Of a DNA stretch of 64,000 nt, positions 42,356-51,026 are shown one piece after another. Below the pieces are notes generated by a model. It was not told the origin of the DNA. It saw only the letters and a program-made list of their open reading frames with translations, and did not search any database. The stretch is taken from positions 3,125-67,124 of the forward strand of contig JAZDOK010000030.1 in NCBI GenBank assembly GCA_043798715.1. The letters run 5' to 3'. The stretch is from JAZDOK01 sp043798715 (GTDB lineage Bacteria; Vulcanimicrobiota; JAZDOK01). Each line of letters begins with the position of its first letter. The first letter of the stretch is position 1. The translations under genes and the position numbers were made by a program.

Positions 42356-45300
42356 GCCGCAGGTTCTTCTTTTGTCTTCCGCCGCCGTGTGATTCCTGTT
42401 CGGAGTGACTCCAGGTAAGTATATATGACCGGCGTGATGTAAAGCGTCAGGATCTGGGAAAAAAGAAGCCCCCCTACCACGGCCACGCCGAGCGGGCGGC
42501 GGGATTCAGACCCGGCCCCGAAGCCGAGGGCAATGGGCAGGGTCCCCATCAGCGCCGCCATGGTAGTCATCATGATGGGACGGAAGCGGATGAGGCAGCC
42601 CTCGGTGATAGCCTCCAGCGGTTTTTTCCCCTCGCTCCTCTGGGCCTTCAGGGCGAAATCAATCATCATGATGGCGTTTTTCTTGACGATGCCCACCAGC
42701 ATGATGATCCCCACGAACCCATAGAGATCCAGATCCATGCGGAAAAGGAGGAGGGCCAGGAGGGCCCCAACTCCCGCCGCCGGAAGACCCGAGAGAATGG
42801 TCAGGGGATGAAGAAAATCTTCGTATAGAATGCCCAGAATGAAATATATGACCAGAACGGTCATAAGGAGGAGGAACCCCAGTCCCTGAAGGGAGTCCTG
42901 GAACGCCTGGGCCGTGCCCTGGAAGCTGGTGTGGATGGAGGGGGGAAGGGTCTTTATGGCAAGTTTTTGGAGGGCCGAGACGGCGTTTCCAAGGGAGGCG
43001 TCGGGGGCAAGGTTAAATGACATTGTCACGGCGGGGAGCTGCCCCAGGTGGTTCACCGAAAGAGGCCCCAGAGACCGGCTCAGAGCGGCCACGGCCTGAA
43101 GCGGCACGAGCCGGCCGCTTTCGGAGCGGATGTAGAGCATCGAGAGGGTGGATGGTTCCATCTGGTATTCGGGTTTTAATTCGACGATGACCTGGTATTG
43201 ATTGATCGGACTTAAGATGGTTGAAATCTGCCGGGAGCCATAGGCGTCGTAGAGGGCCGTCTCAATCTGCTCCGCGGAGACGCCCAGTGCCGAGGCCTTG
43301 TCTCGATCTATTTCAATATTCACCTGGGGATTCTTGATCTGGAGGTCGCTCGTCACGTCCACGAATCCGGGAAGATCCCGCATTTTACCCTCCAGGATCG
43401 GGATGTACTTGTAGAGTTCCTTCGTGTCCGTGCTCTGGAGAGTGAACTGATACTGGCTCTTGGTCATGTGCCCGCCGATGCGAATCGGGGGCGGATTCTG
43501 AAGAAATACCTGGATCCCGGGAATCAGGGCCAGTTTCGGACGAAGTTCCCGGATCACCTGGTCTGCGTTCAGGGCGCGCTGCGAGCGACTCTTAAGACGG
43601 ATGAAAAAACGACCCGTATTGGAACCGGTCACGCTTGAGGAAATAGCCGAAATATTCGGATCCGCAAGGAGGATGCCGGCGGCGATCTTCTGACAGAGGA
43701 CCATGGAATCAAATGAAATTCCCTGAGCCCCTTCGGATATACCCATGATCAACCCGGTGTCCTCGCTCGGAAGAAACCCCTTGGGCGTTACGACGAAAAG
43801 CCAGGCCGTGGCCAGCAGAGTAATCATAAAGAACAAAAGCGTCGCCCACCGGTGAGCCAGGACGGCCTTAAGAGTTCTCTCATAGAATCGGAGCATTCCC
43901 TGAAAAAAGCGCTCCGAGATCCGCTTGAAACGGCCCTGTTTTTCCTTACTCTCCGGCCTGAGATAGCGGCTGCAGAGCATCGGGGTGAGGGTCAACGAAA
44001 CAAAACCTGAGATGAGAATGGCCGCCGTGATCGTCACCGCGAACTCGTGCAGGAGGCGGCCCAGAAGGCCGCCCATGAAGAAGACCGGGATGAAGACGGC
44101 CGCCAGGGAAATAGTCATGGAGACTATGGTGAAGCCGATCTCCCTGGAACCGTTGAGAGACGCCTCAAAAAATCCTTCTCCTGATTCCATGTGACGCACG
44201 ATGTTTTCCAGCATGACGATGGCGTCGTCCACCACGAAGCCAACGGAGAGGGTCAGAGCCATAAGGGATAGGTTGTCCAGGTTGAACCCCATAAGGTACA
44301 TCACCGAAAACGTCCCCACGATGGAAAGAGGCAGAGCCAGACTGGGGATCAGGGTGGCCGTGAGGTTCCGGAGGAAGAGAAAGATCACCATAACGACCAG
44401 ACATAGAGCGAGCAGAAGGCTGAACTTTACGTCCCGGACCGAATTTTTGATGGGCTCGGACTTGTCATAGAGAATCTCAAGACTTACCGAGGCGGGCAGT
44501 TGGGAATGGAAGATGGGCAGAAGTTTTTTTACGCCGTTAACGACTTCGATGGTGTTTGTTCCCGGCTGGCGCTGCACGGCAAGCATAATGGTGCGGGTTT
44601 CATTGTGCCAGCTCGCCACCTTGTCGTTCTCCACACTGTCTATAGCCCGGCCGATGTCCCGGAGTCGCACCGGGGATCCTTTTCTCCAGGCGACAATGTG
44701 GGAGTTGTAGCCCGAGGCCCGGGGGAGCTGGCCGCTGGCCTCCAGGGTAAAGGAACGGTGGGCGCCGTCCAGAGTCCCGGCGGGAAGGTTGACATTCGCC
44801 TGCTGGAGGGAGGCGACCACCTCGTCGATGCCGATTCCCCGGGCCGCCAGCGCCCTTGGATCAAGCTGGGCGCGAACAGCATACTTCTGCGAACCGAAAA
44901 CCATGACCTGAGCGACGCCGCTAACCATCGAGACACGCTGGGCGATAAAGGTCTGGGCGAATTCATCCACGGCGGAAAGAGCCAAGGTGGGAGAACGCAG
45001 CGTCATGAAGATGATCGGCGAATCGGCGGGATTGACCTTCTGGTAGGAGGGGGGATTCGGCATATCCTGAGGCAGTTGTCGGCCCGCCTTGGCGATCGCC
45101 GCCTGGACGTCCTGGGCCGCCGCGTCAATGTCGCGGTCGAGGTTGAACTGAAGGGTTATCTCAGTGCGGCCCTGGGTGTTGATCGAACTCATGGAGTCTA
45201 TGGCCGCGATGGTGGAAAACTGCTTTTCCAGCGGAGTGGCCACGGCGGCCGCCATCGTCTCCGGGCTGGCCCCAGACAGGCTGGCATTCACCGTGATGGT

Positions 45301-45429
45301 CGGAAAATCAACTCGGGGAAGATCGCTTACCGGCAGCATCTGGTACCCGATGAGCCCGAAAAGAAGCAGAGAGATCATAAGGAGAGTGGTAGTGACGGGA
45401 TGCCGGATGAAGAACGCGGAGATGTTCAT
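42352..45429 (-). CDS. RND multidrug efflux transporter (AcrB/MdtBC class)
   Basis: 1,025 residues; proton-driven inner-membrane pump that exports drugs through an adaptor and TolC. Starts MNISAFFIRHPVTTTLLMIS with the usual first helix, then large periplasmic loops and 12 predicted helices. The proton relay Asp pair is in GFVVDDAIVMLENIVRHMES, and GFLPSEDTG is conserved. Full length. Its ATG overlaps the adaptor TGA (ATGA), so translation is coupled. Substrates cannot be predicted; the sequence resembles the MdtB/MdtC group more than AcrB. Confidence 0.95.
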   Translation of the reverse strand: MNISAFFIRHPVTTTLLMISLLLFGLIGYQMLPVSDLPRVDFPTITVNASLSGASPETMAAAVATPLEKQFSTIAAIDSMSSINTQGRTEITLQFNLDRDIDAAAQDVQAAIAKAGRQLPQDMPNPPSYQKVNPADSPIIFMTLRSPTLALSAVDEFAQTFIAQRVSMVSGVAQVMVFGSQKYAVRAQLDPRALAARGIGIDEVVASLQQANVNLPAGTLDGAHRSFTLEASGQLPRASGYNSHIVAWRKGSPVRLRDIGRAIDSVENDKVASWHNETRTIMLAVQRQPGTNTIEVVNGVKKLLPIFHSQLPASVSLEILYDKSEPIKNSVRDVKFSLLLALCLVVMVIFLFLRNLTATLIPSLALPLSIVGTFSVMYLMGFNLDNLSLMALTLSVGFVVDDAIVMLENIVRHMESGEGFFEASLNGSREIGFTIVSMTISLAAVFIPVFFMGGLLGRLLHEFAVTITAAILISGFVSLTLTPMLCSRYLRPESKEKQGRFKRISERFFQGMLRFYERTLKAVLAHRWATLLFFMITLLATAWLFVVTPKGFLPSEDTGLIMGISEGAQGISFDSMVLCQKIAAGILLADPNISAISSSVTGSNTGRFFIRLKSRSQRALNADQVIRELRPKLALIPGIQVFLQNPPPIRIGGHMTKSQYQFTLQSTDTKELYKYIPILEGKMRDLPGFVDVTSDLQIKNPQVNIEIDRDKASALGVSAEQIETALYDAYGSRQISTILSPINQYQVIVELKPEYQMEPSTLSMLYIRSESGRLVPLQAVAALSRSLGPLSVNHLGQLPAVTMSFNLAPDASLGNAVSALQKLAIKTLPPSIHTSFQGTAQAFQDSLQGLGFLLLMTVLVIYFILGILYEDFLHPLTILSGLPAAGVGALLALLLFRMDLDLYGFVGIIMLVGIVKKNAIMMIDFALKAQRSEGKKPLEAITEGCLIRFRPIMMTTMAALMGTLPIALGFGAGSESRRPLGVAVVGGLLFSQILTLYITPVIYTYLESLRTGITRRRKTKEEPAA

Positions 45430-46736
45430 GGGGATTTCTTTTCGACCGATTTCCCTTGTGCAGGCTCAATAATCTCAACCGGCACTCCGGGAACCAGCCG
45501 GAGCTGGCCTTCCGTAACGACTATCTCCCCGCCGATGACCCCCTTCTCGATGACAGTTTCGTCATTTAAAGCGTCCCCGGCGACGACCAGTCGATACTCC
45601 GCCGTGTTATCGTGCTTTACGACGAAGACATAGGAGCCCCCCTGTCCTTTCTGGATCGCCTCCGAGGGCACCACGACGGCATTCGGACGGGTGGCGAGAG
45701 TGAGGATGACATTCACGAATTGTCCCGGCCACAGGCGATTTTCCTCGTTGGCGAAGGTTCCCTTTAGAAGAATGGTTCCCGTGTCCCTGTTTACCTCGTT
45801 GTCCACGAAGGTGAGCACCCCGCGCTCCGGCGGACCCGGATCGCCGTCGAAAAGAGCTTCCACTTTGAGCTTTCCCCGCGCCATGCTTTTCTTGACCTGC
45901 GCCAGATCCTGCTCGGGGATGGAAAAATTAACATAGATCGGTCTTATCTGGTGGATAACCACGAGAGGCACGGTGTCGTTGGCCTTGATGATATTTCCTT
46001 TCTGAATAAGAAGGGAACCGGTTCGACCCTCCAGGGGGGAGTGGATGGTGCAGTATCCAAGATTGAGCCTGGCGCTTTCCACCGCCGCCCCGGAAATCGC
46101 TACGGCGGCCCTGGCACTCTCCACGGCCGCCCGGGAAGCCCGAATACCGGCCCGGGCATTTTCTACAGCCGCCCGGGAGGCGATCACGGTCTGTCGAAGC
46201 GACTCGGTTTTGGTGCGATACTGATCGTACTGCTCCTGAGTGGCGAATCCCTTCTGTACCAGTGAGGCATAGCGGCTCTCCTCGACCTCGGCGTTTTTGG
46301 CCTGGGTAATATCGCGGCTCAGGGCCGCCTGGGCCTGGTTGAGCTGGGCGAGATTCTGATCAAGATTTGCCGAGGCCTGTTGAACTGCCGTCAGGTCTTT
46401 CTGATTATAAGCTTCCGCCTGGTGAAGGGAGGCTTCAAAGGGGCGGGGGTCAATGGTGAAGAGAAGAGACCCGTTCCGTACGATCTGTCCTTCCGTGAAA
46501 TAGATACCCGTCAGTTCCCCCCCTGCCTGGGATCTGACTGAGACTGTAGCCTGAGCCTCAACGTTTCCGATTACACGGATCTGCACCGGGACGGTCTTGG
46601 TGAGTGCCGTGGCAGCCGAGACCGGGACAGGGGGCTCTGCTGGCTTTTTACGGTTCCCGTCGCGGGCGCAGGCGCTTAACATCAGCAGACAAGCCAGCCC
46701 GAGGACCGGCAGGGTCAACAGGTTTCGTCTTTTCAT
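45426..46736 (-). CDS. RND efflux periplasmic adaptor lipoprotein
   Basis: 437 residues from ATG 46,736; a TTG two codons upstream is also open. The signal peptide ends in a lipobox (LSAC), so it should be lipid-anchored. A barrel-sandwich/lipoyl half (VRSQAGGELTGIYFTEGQIV, then later HSPLEGRTGSLLIQKGN) brackets a helical hairpin with repeated Ala-rich heptads (RAGIRASRAAVESARAAV). A beta-barrel domain (RPIYVNFSIPEQDLAQ) follows. Links the RND pump to TolC. Divergent from the TolC gene. Confidence 0.94.
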   Translation of the reverse strand: MKRRNLLTLPVLGLACLLMLSACARDGNRKKPAEPPVPVSAATALTKTVPVQIRVIGNVEAQATVSVRSQAGGELTGIYFTEGQIVRNGSLLFTIDPRPFEASLHQAEAYNQKDLTAVQQASANLDQNLAQLNQAQAALSRDITQAKNAEVEESRYASLVQKGFATQEQYDQYRTKTESLRQTVIASRAAVENARAGIRASRAAVESARAAVAISGAAVESARLNLGYCTIHSPLEGRTGSLLIQKGNIIKANDTVPLVVIHQIRPIYVNFSIPEQDLAQVKKSMARGKLKVEALFDGDPGPPERGVLTFVDNEVNRDTGTILLKGTFANEENRLWPGQFVNVILTLATRPNAVVVPSEAIQKGQGGSYVFVVKHDNTAEYRLVVAGDALNDETVIEKGVIGGEIVVTEGQLRLVPGVPVEIIEPAQGKSVEKKSP

Positions 46737-46833
46737 CTTCAATGGCTCATTCTTTGATTTTAGCTGGAAATATTTCGAGATGGAGAAAAATCTTCCTCTT
46801 TAATAAACACAGGAACCTTTTATTTGCCTGCGC

Positions 46834-46862
46834 TTGACAAGGGAGAAGGCATCCGCTACCAT
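46834..46862 (+). promoter_or_regulatory. Candidate leaderless promoter of the TolC-family gene
   Basis: TTGACA (46,834-46,839), a 17-nt spacer, TACCAT (46,857-46,862). The -35 is perfect and the -10 matches 4 of 6. The expected start of transcription is 46,869, exactly the first in-frame ATG, which has no ribosome site. Confidence 0.5.
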
Positions 46863-46868
46863 GAAGAA

Positions 46869-48359
46869 ATGATGAATAAAATCCATTTTGACCGATCAGG
46901 ATCACCTTTCTTCAGTAGCTTATCCGGCGCTTTTTTCCTGAGCGGGCTCTTTGTTTTTCTTCTGGGCTTCCTCATGTTTTTTCCTGCAAATGCTGCTCCT
47001 TTTCCGTCTCCCACACCCCTTCCCTATACCCCGAAAATCCGGGAAGTTTTTGTCCCGCTCCCAATAGAGCTTCCGGCCCCGCCGGAGATTCCGCCGGATG
47101 TGCCCAACAGGACGCTCACCGCAGATGAGGCCGCCCGCATCGCCTTAAATAACCAAGCCGACGTGGCGGTGGCGCAAAGCAACCTGGCGGCGGCACAAGC
47201 CAGGACCCTGGAAGCCAGGGCGGGGGAAATGCCAGCCCTCGGGATAGGAGCCGGGTATTCATCCGTCAACGCCTCTTCTTCCGGAAGCGGCGGGGGGAGC
47301 AGCCAGTCTTTTATCGGAGCGGGCGGAGGGTCCACCACCGCCTATAACGGCTACCAGGTCAACGCCACCGTGCGCCAGCTTCTGTTTGATTTCAATCACA
47401 CGCGCGAGGTTGTGCGAAAGTCAAAGGAACTGGAAAAAACCTTTTCTTCCGCCCTCTTAAAGGTCCAGTCGGACCTCGTCCTGCAGGTGAAGATGGCCTT
47501 TTTCACCTGCGTTCAGAACGTCCGCCTCGTCACTGTTTTCGAGAAGAATCTTGAAAATCAGAAAACCCACCTCTCGCTTGCCCAGGAGCGTTTCAAGGCC
47601 GGCGTGGGGCTTCCTTCCGACGTCGTCCGCGCCGAGACGGCCGTTTCCGACGCCGTCTTCAACCTGACCCAGGCCCGCACCAACACCGCCGTCGCCCGGG
47701 TCAATCTGGCGGTTTACATGGGAATCGATCCCAGGACGCCCCTTCAATTGTCGGAAGAGCCTGAGCCCGACGTGGAATCCAGCGACGCCAATGCCCTTTT
47801 TGAGCTGGCACTTCGTAACCGACCGGAAATTAAGGAGGCCATGGCCTCTTTAAAAGCCAGCGAGTCCTCGCTCAAGGCCGCTCACACTTCGAATGCCCCT
47901 AATATTTCCGGAAGTGTGGGATGGCTCGGAAGGGATAACATATTCCCTCCGGCCAACGGCGCTTTAAGCACCGGCGTAACCATGCAGTGGAGCCCCTTTG
48001 ACGGAGGTCTTACGCCGGGTCTGGTGCATGAGGCCACAGCCGTAAGATCAGGCGCCGAGGCCCGGCTTAAAAAAACGCGGCAGGATGTCCTCTCCGATGT
48101 AGCCCGGGCTTATCTTGTGCTTCAGACGGCCCGTCAGCGCCTGGAAATGTCCGAAGCGGGAGTTTTCAATGCTCAGGAGGCTCTGCGTCTCATCGAGGGA
48201 CGGTACCAGGCGGGCGTGGGACTTCTGCTTGAGGTTCTGGACGCTCAGAACGCTCTTCTTACGGCGCGCACGAACCGCGTCAATGCCCAATCCACCCTGG
48301 ACCAGGCTAATGCCGCCCTGGCCCGAGCCGTGGGCCAGAATCTTTCAGACTCCCGCTGA
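46869..48359 (+). CDS. TolC-family outer membrane efflux protein
   Basis: 496 residues from the ATG pair at 46,869/46,872; the open frame to 46,824 includes the promoter and is not favoured. A signal peptide (hydrophobic stretch, ...FPANA) is followed by a Pro-rich linker. Two repeats of the outer membrane efflux domain follow: LTADEAARIALNNQADVAVA at the start of the first and ANALFELALRNRPEIKEAMA at the start of the second. Long amphipathic helices and YQVNATVRQLLFDF-like strands fit the family. Forms the exit duct for the divergent adaptor and RND pump. The 3' end overlaps the convergent NUDIX gene by 15 bases. Confidence 0.93.
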   Translation: MMNKIHFDRSGSPFFSSLSGAFFLSGLFVFLLGFLMFFPANAAPFPSPTPLPYTPKIREVFVPLPIELPAPPEIPPDVPNRTLTADEAARIALNNQADVAVAQSNLAAAQARTLEARAGEMPALGIGAGYSSVNASSSGSGGGSSQSFIGAGGGSTTAYNGYQVNATVRQLLFDFNHTREVVRKSKELEKTFSSALLKVQSDLVLQVKMAFFTCVQNVRLVTVFEKNLENQKTHLSLAQERFKAGVGLPSDVVRAETAVSDAVFNLTQARTNTAVARVNLAVYMGIDPRTPLQLSEEPEPDVESSDANALFELALRNRPEIKEAMASLKASESSLKAAHTSNAPNISGSVGWLGRDNIFPPANGALSTGVTMQWSPFDGGLTPGLVHEATAVRSGAEARLKKTRQDVLSDVARAYLVLQTARQRLEMSEAGVFNAQEALRLIEGRYQAGVGLLLEVLDAQNALLTARTNRVNAQSTLDQANAALARAVGQNLSDSR

Positions 48360-48893
48360 CCGCCTCATCCTCTCCGCCATGAGGAGACCCACGATCGTCT
48401 TGCCGTCGCGGATTTCTCCCCGCTCAACCATCTCCAGGGCGGCTTTCAGTGGAATTTTCTCAACTTTTATGTTTTCATCGGGATCGGGGTGACTTTCTCC
48501 GATCTCCGCATTTTCGATAAGGAAGAGGTGGAGAATTTCACTACAGAAACCCGGAGTTGAATAAAAGGAGAGGAGCTTCTGATGCCGCCCTCCGACAAGC
48601 CCGATTTCCTCGCGCATTTCCCGGAGGAAGGCCGTCTCCACATCCTCCCCGGCCTCCAGCCTCCCGGCCGGGAGTTCCCAGAGAACTTCCTCCGCCGGTT
48701 TTCGGTACTGGCGGATGAGCACGACTTCACCGCCGGGGGTAAGTGCCACTCCGCAGACCCCGCCGTTGTGCTCTACGATTTCCCGCCGGGATTTCAATCC
48801 GTTGGGCAGGAGCACGGTATCCACTCTTAAATTGAGGACCTTCCCCCTGAAGACTTCCGTGCTGTTAAGCGTTTTTTCCTCGTTTGTTCCCAC
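48345..48893 (-). CDS. NUDIX hydrolase, ADP-ribose pyrophosphatase type
   Basis: 182 residues with a perfect Nudix box GRLEAGEDVETAFLREMR followed by EEIGL (G-x5-E-x7-REUxEExGU) and an upstream ELPAGRLE segment, as in ADP-ribose pyrophosphatases (NudF). Cleaves nucleoside diphosphate sugars to limit ADP-ribose. The GTG start has GAGGAGG directly upstream. A terminator hairpin for the preceding 636-residue gene lies just before it, so it is probably transcribed separately. Confidence 0.9.
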   Translation of the reverse strand: MGTNEEKTLNSTEVFRGKVLNLRVDTVLLPNGLKSRREIVEHNGGVCGVALTPGGEVVLIRQYRKPAEEVLWELPAGRLEAGEDVETAFLREMREEIGLVGGRHQKLLSFYSTPGFCSEILHLFLIENAEIGESHPDPDENIKVEKIPLKAALEMVERGEIRDGKTIVGLLMAERMRRSAGV

Positions 48894-48903
48894 TATGCCT
48901 CCT

Positions 48904-48944
48904 CAAAAACTAAAACAAAAGGGCTCCCCCGCGAGGAAGCCCTT
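48904..48944 (-). terminator. Rho-independent terminator of the 636-residue gene
   Basis: On the minus strand AAGGGCT (48,944-48,938) pairs with AGCCCTT (48,925-48,919), extended inward by a GGA/TCC stem. A T-rich tail TTGTTTTAGTTTTT follows. It lies 26 bp past the stop at 48,970. Confidence 0.75.
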
Positions 48945-48969
48945 ACTGTCAAAAACTCATTCTACGGTC

Positions 48970-50880
48970 TTAGAACATTCTGGGCGTATACATCATGCTC
49001 GGGAAGGACATCATCATTCCCAGTCCCATTCCACCCAGCATTCCCATGCCCATTCCCATTCCCATGCCGCCCATAGAGCCCACTCCCATGCCGCCAAAGC
49101 CGCCCAGCGTGGTCGCAAAGCTCATTCCAAGCATCGCGAGGGCGCTCACCCCGGTTATGGCCGTCTGGACCTTCATCATTTTTTCCAGGCTCTGATACTG
49201 ATTACACCCGGAAGGATTGCAGTTATAGCTGCCGCTCGGATAGGAAGGGGTCTTAACCGGGGGCTTATCGCCAAATCCAAAGAACCCTTTGATTCTCTGC
49301 CAGATTCCCTTGTGGACAGGTTGACTGGGTTGCTCTCCGGAGGCGGGCTTATCGGCCGGAGGCACCGGAGTTTGGGGCGCGGTCGGGGCGGACGGCTGTG
49401 TAGGCATATTGCCCGGAGCCAAGATGGCGCCGTCCGGCATGATACCGGAGGACGGCCCCCTCATCAGGGGCGGGCTGGGCATCTGCGAAAGAAATGACTG
49501 GTATGGGGGGATGTTATAGCATAGAGGAAGAGTCGCGGACTGCTTCCCGTCCCCGAAGGAGATGGAGTCACTTCCGACACATACGCCTTTTTCTCCGAAG
49601 GTGTTTATCTGCCCATTCGGGAGCACTTCCGCCTTGTGGAGCGTCACGACGGGCTTGCCATCAACTCCGGGGGCGGTGGTGGAGGCACAGATGAGGATCT
49701 TCCCGTCCGGGAAGACCACCTGCGAGAGGTCCTGGTTCTTTGAAGTCATCATAAAATCGAAGCTCTTGGAATACATCTGGCACTCGTTGCCGGCTGCATC
49801 CGTAAAGACATATTCCTTTTCCTGTCCGGCGGCGCTTTTTACCTCGGAAACCTTTACCGGGATGGCCGCGTCGGGCTTCCGCTGGTCATAGGCGAAGGCC
49901 GTTCCGTCCGGCAACTGCTGAAGCACGATGGAATTGGGCAGGCAGGTGTAGGAGGATCCGTCTGCGGCTCCAACCCGCTCCACTCCGCTCACGGAAAGAA
50001 CCGGCGCTGTCGGCCCGCCCGGAACCGGCGCGGGAGCCGGCGGCACGGGGGCCGGAGCGGGAGGAGCTGGCGCAGGAGCAGGCGGCGCGGGAGCCGGAGG
50101 CGGCTGAGGTGCCGGCTGAGGGCAAGAAGGACAGACGGGCTCTCCCGGGCTCTCCACCGCGTGCGGCACCATGTAGGGCAGGGGCATGATCATCTTGATG
50201 CCCTGGGGATTTGTATATTGGAGGGATTTGTTATCAACATACACGTTGTCCGGGTGGCCGTCTGTCTCCCTGGCCGTCCCGTCCGTCTTTATGGAAAGGC
50301 GCTGGACATCACTTTTGAAGTGCATGGAATCCGGTTCCCGGTAGTCCGTCCTGGCTTTTATGGTGATATCGCCGTCGTGCTGGATTTTCTCAGTGATGGT
50401 CCTGGCCTCGTTGGTGACTTCAAAACGCAGGGTATTGGAAGAAACTGTGTAGGTGCTGTTCTCGGCATCCTGGAATCTGAAATAATACTGGCCTTCCGGA
50501 TGCTCTTTAAAAGATTCCACCTCAAAGAAGTTCCCCGTAGCCGGGTCAAAGCCGACGGTATTCCCCTCGGGATCCCGCTGCATCAGCATGCCGTTCGGAA
50601 GAGCCACTTTCAGAGTCCCATCGGGGAATTCCTCGCGCGCCATCCCGTTTGGAGCCCTGGTGACACTGCGACCGTCCGGACACATGGTCGTCTCGTTATC
50701 ATTCTCCAGGAAATCAGTCAACTGTGTCTGGTGGAGAGAATCATTCCCTTCGAGATCCTTCGAGATCCCCTTGTGCTGCTCCATTCCCTTCTGGCCGGCT
50801 TGACCGGTATGGATGGCCGACTGCAGGGCCTGGTTCTGCTGGAACCGAGTGATATCAAAATTCACGGGGTTTATGCTCAT
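48970..50880 (-). CDS. DG-repeat, Pro/Ala-linker, Gly/Met-tail protein of unknown function
   Basis: 636 residues. The N-terminus (MSINPVNFDITRFQQNQALQ) is polar with no Sec signal. Residues about 65-240 and 300-480 contain PDG/PNG turns every 10-12 residues (PDGRSVTRAPNGMAREEFPD, LPNGMLMQRDPEGNT, LPDGTAFAYD), the same style as the giant gene's repeats. A Pro/Ala linker (PAPAPP type) spans about 255-290. A CPSCP pair precedes it and CNPSGCNQ lies near residue 560. The end (about 590-636) is Gly/Met-rich and hydrophobic (GMGMGMGMLGGMGLGMMMS). The ATG has a GAGGTG site and the gene ends in a good terminator. No family recognised. It may be secreted without a Sec signal and share a role with the giant protein; that is inference. 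Confidence 0.8.
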   Translation of the reverse strand: MSINPVNFDITRFQQNQALQSAIHTGQAGQKGMEQHKGISKDLEGNDSLHQTQLTDFLENDNETTMCPDGRSVTRAPNGMAREEFPDGTLKVALPNGMLMQRDPEGNTVGFDPATGNFFEVESFKEHPEGQYYFRFQDAENSTYTVSSNTLRFEVTNEARTITEKIQHDGDITIKARTDYREPDSMHFKSDVQRLSIKTDGTARETDGHPDNVYVDNKSLQYTNPQGIKMIMPLPYMVPHAVESPGEPVCPSCPQPAPQPPPAPAPPAPAPAPPAPAPVPPAPAPVPGGPTAPVLSVSGVERVGAADGSSYTCLPNSIVLQQLPDGTAFAYDQRKPDAAIPVKVSEVKSAAGQEKEYVFTDAAGNECQMYSKSFDFMMTSKNQDLSQVVFPDGKILICASTTAPGVDGKPVVTLHKAEVLPNGQINTFGEKGVCVGSDSISFGDGKQSATLPLCYNIPPYQSFLSQMPSPPLMRGPSSGIMPDGAILAPGNMPTQPSAPTAPQTPVPPADKPASGEQPSQPVHKGIWQRIKGFFGFGDKPPVKTPSYPSGSYNCNPSGCNQYQSLEKMMKVQTAITGVSALAMLGMSFATTLGGFGGMGVGSMGGMGMGMGMGMLGGMGLGMMMSFPSMMYTPRMF

Positions 50881-51026
50881 CTTAATTCACCTCGCCAACA
50901 GTATAACAAATATTGCATAGCGCCGCAAGGGAGGAGCCCCTCCCTGGTGTTAACAAAATGTTAACTTTTCACGAGAAGGAAAACCCTCCCGGGAAAGATA
51001 AAACTTCTTTTGGGAGGGAATGAGAG

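Noticed and set aside
40594..45633. Frames of 375 and 377 codons opposite argF/hydrolase and opposite the RND gene
   Set aside because: Antisense to strongly supported genes, no ribosome sites or motifs.
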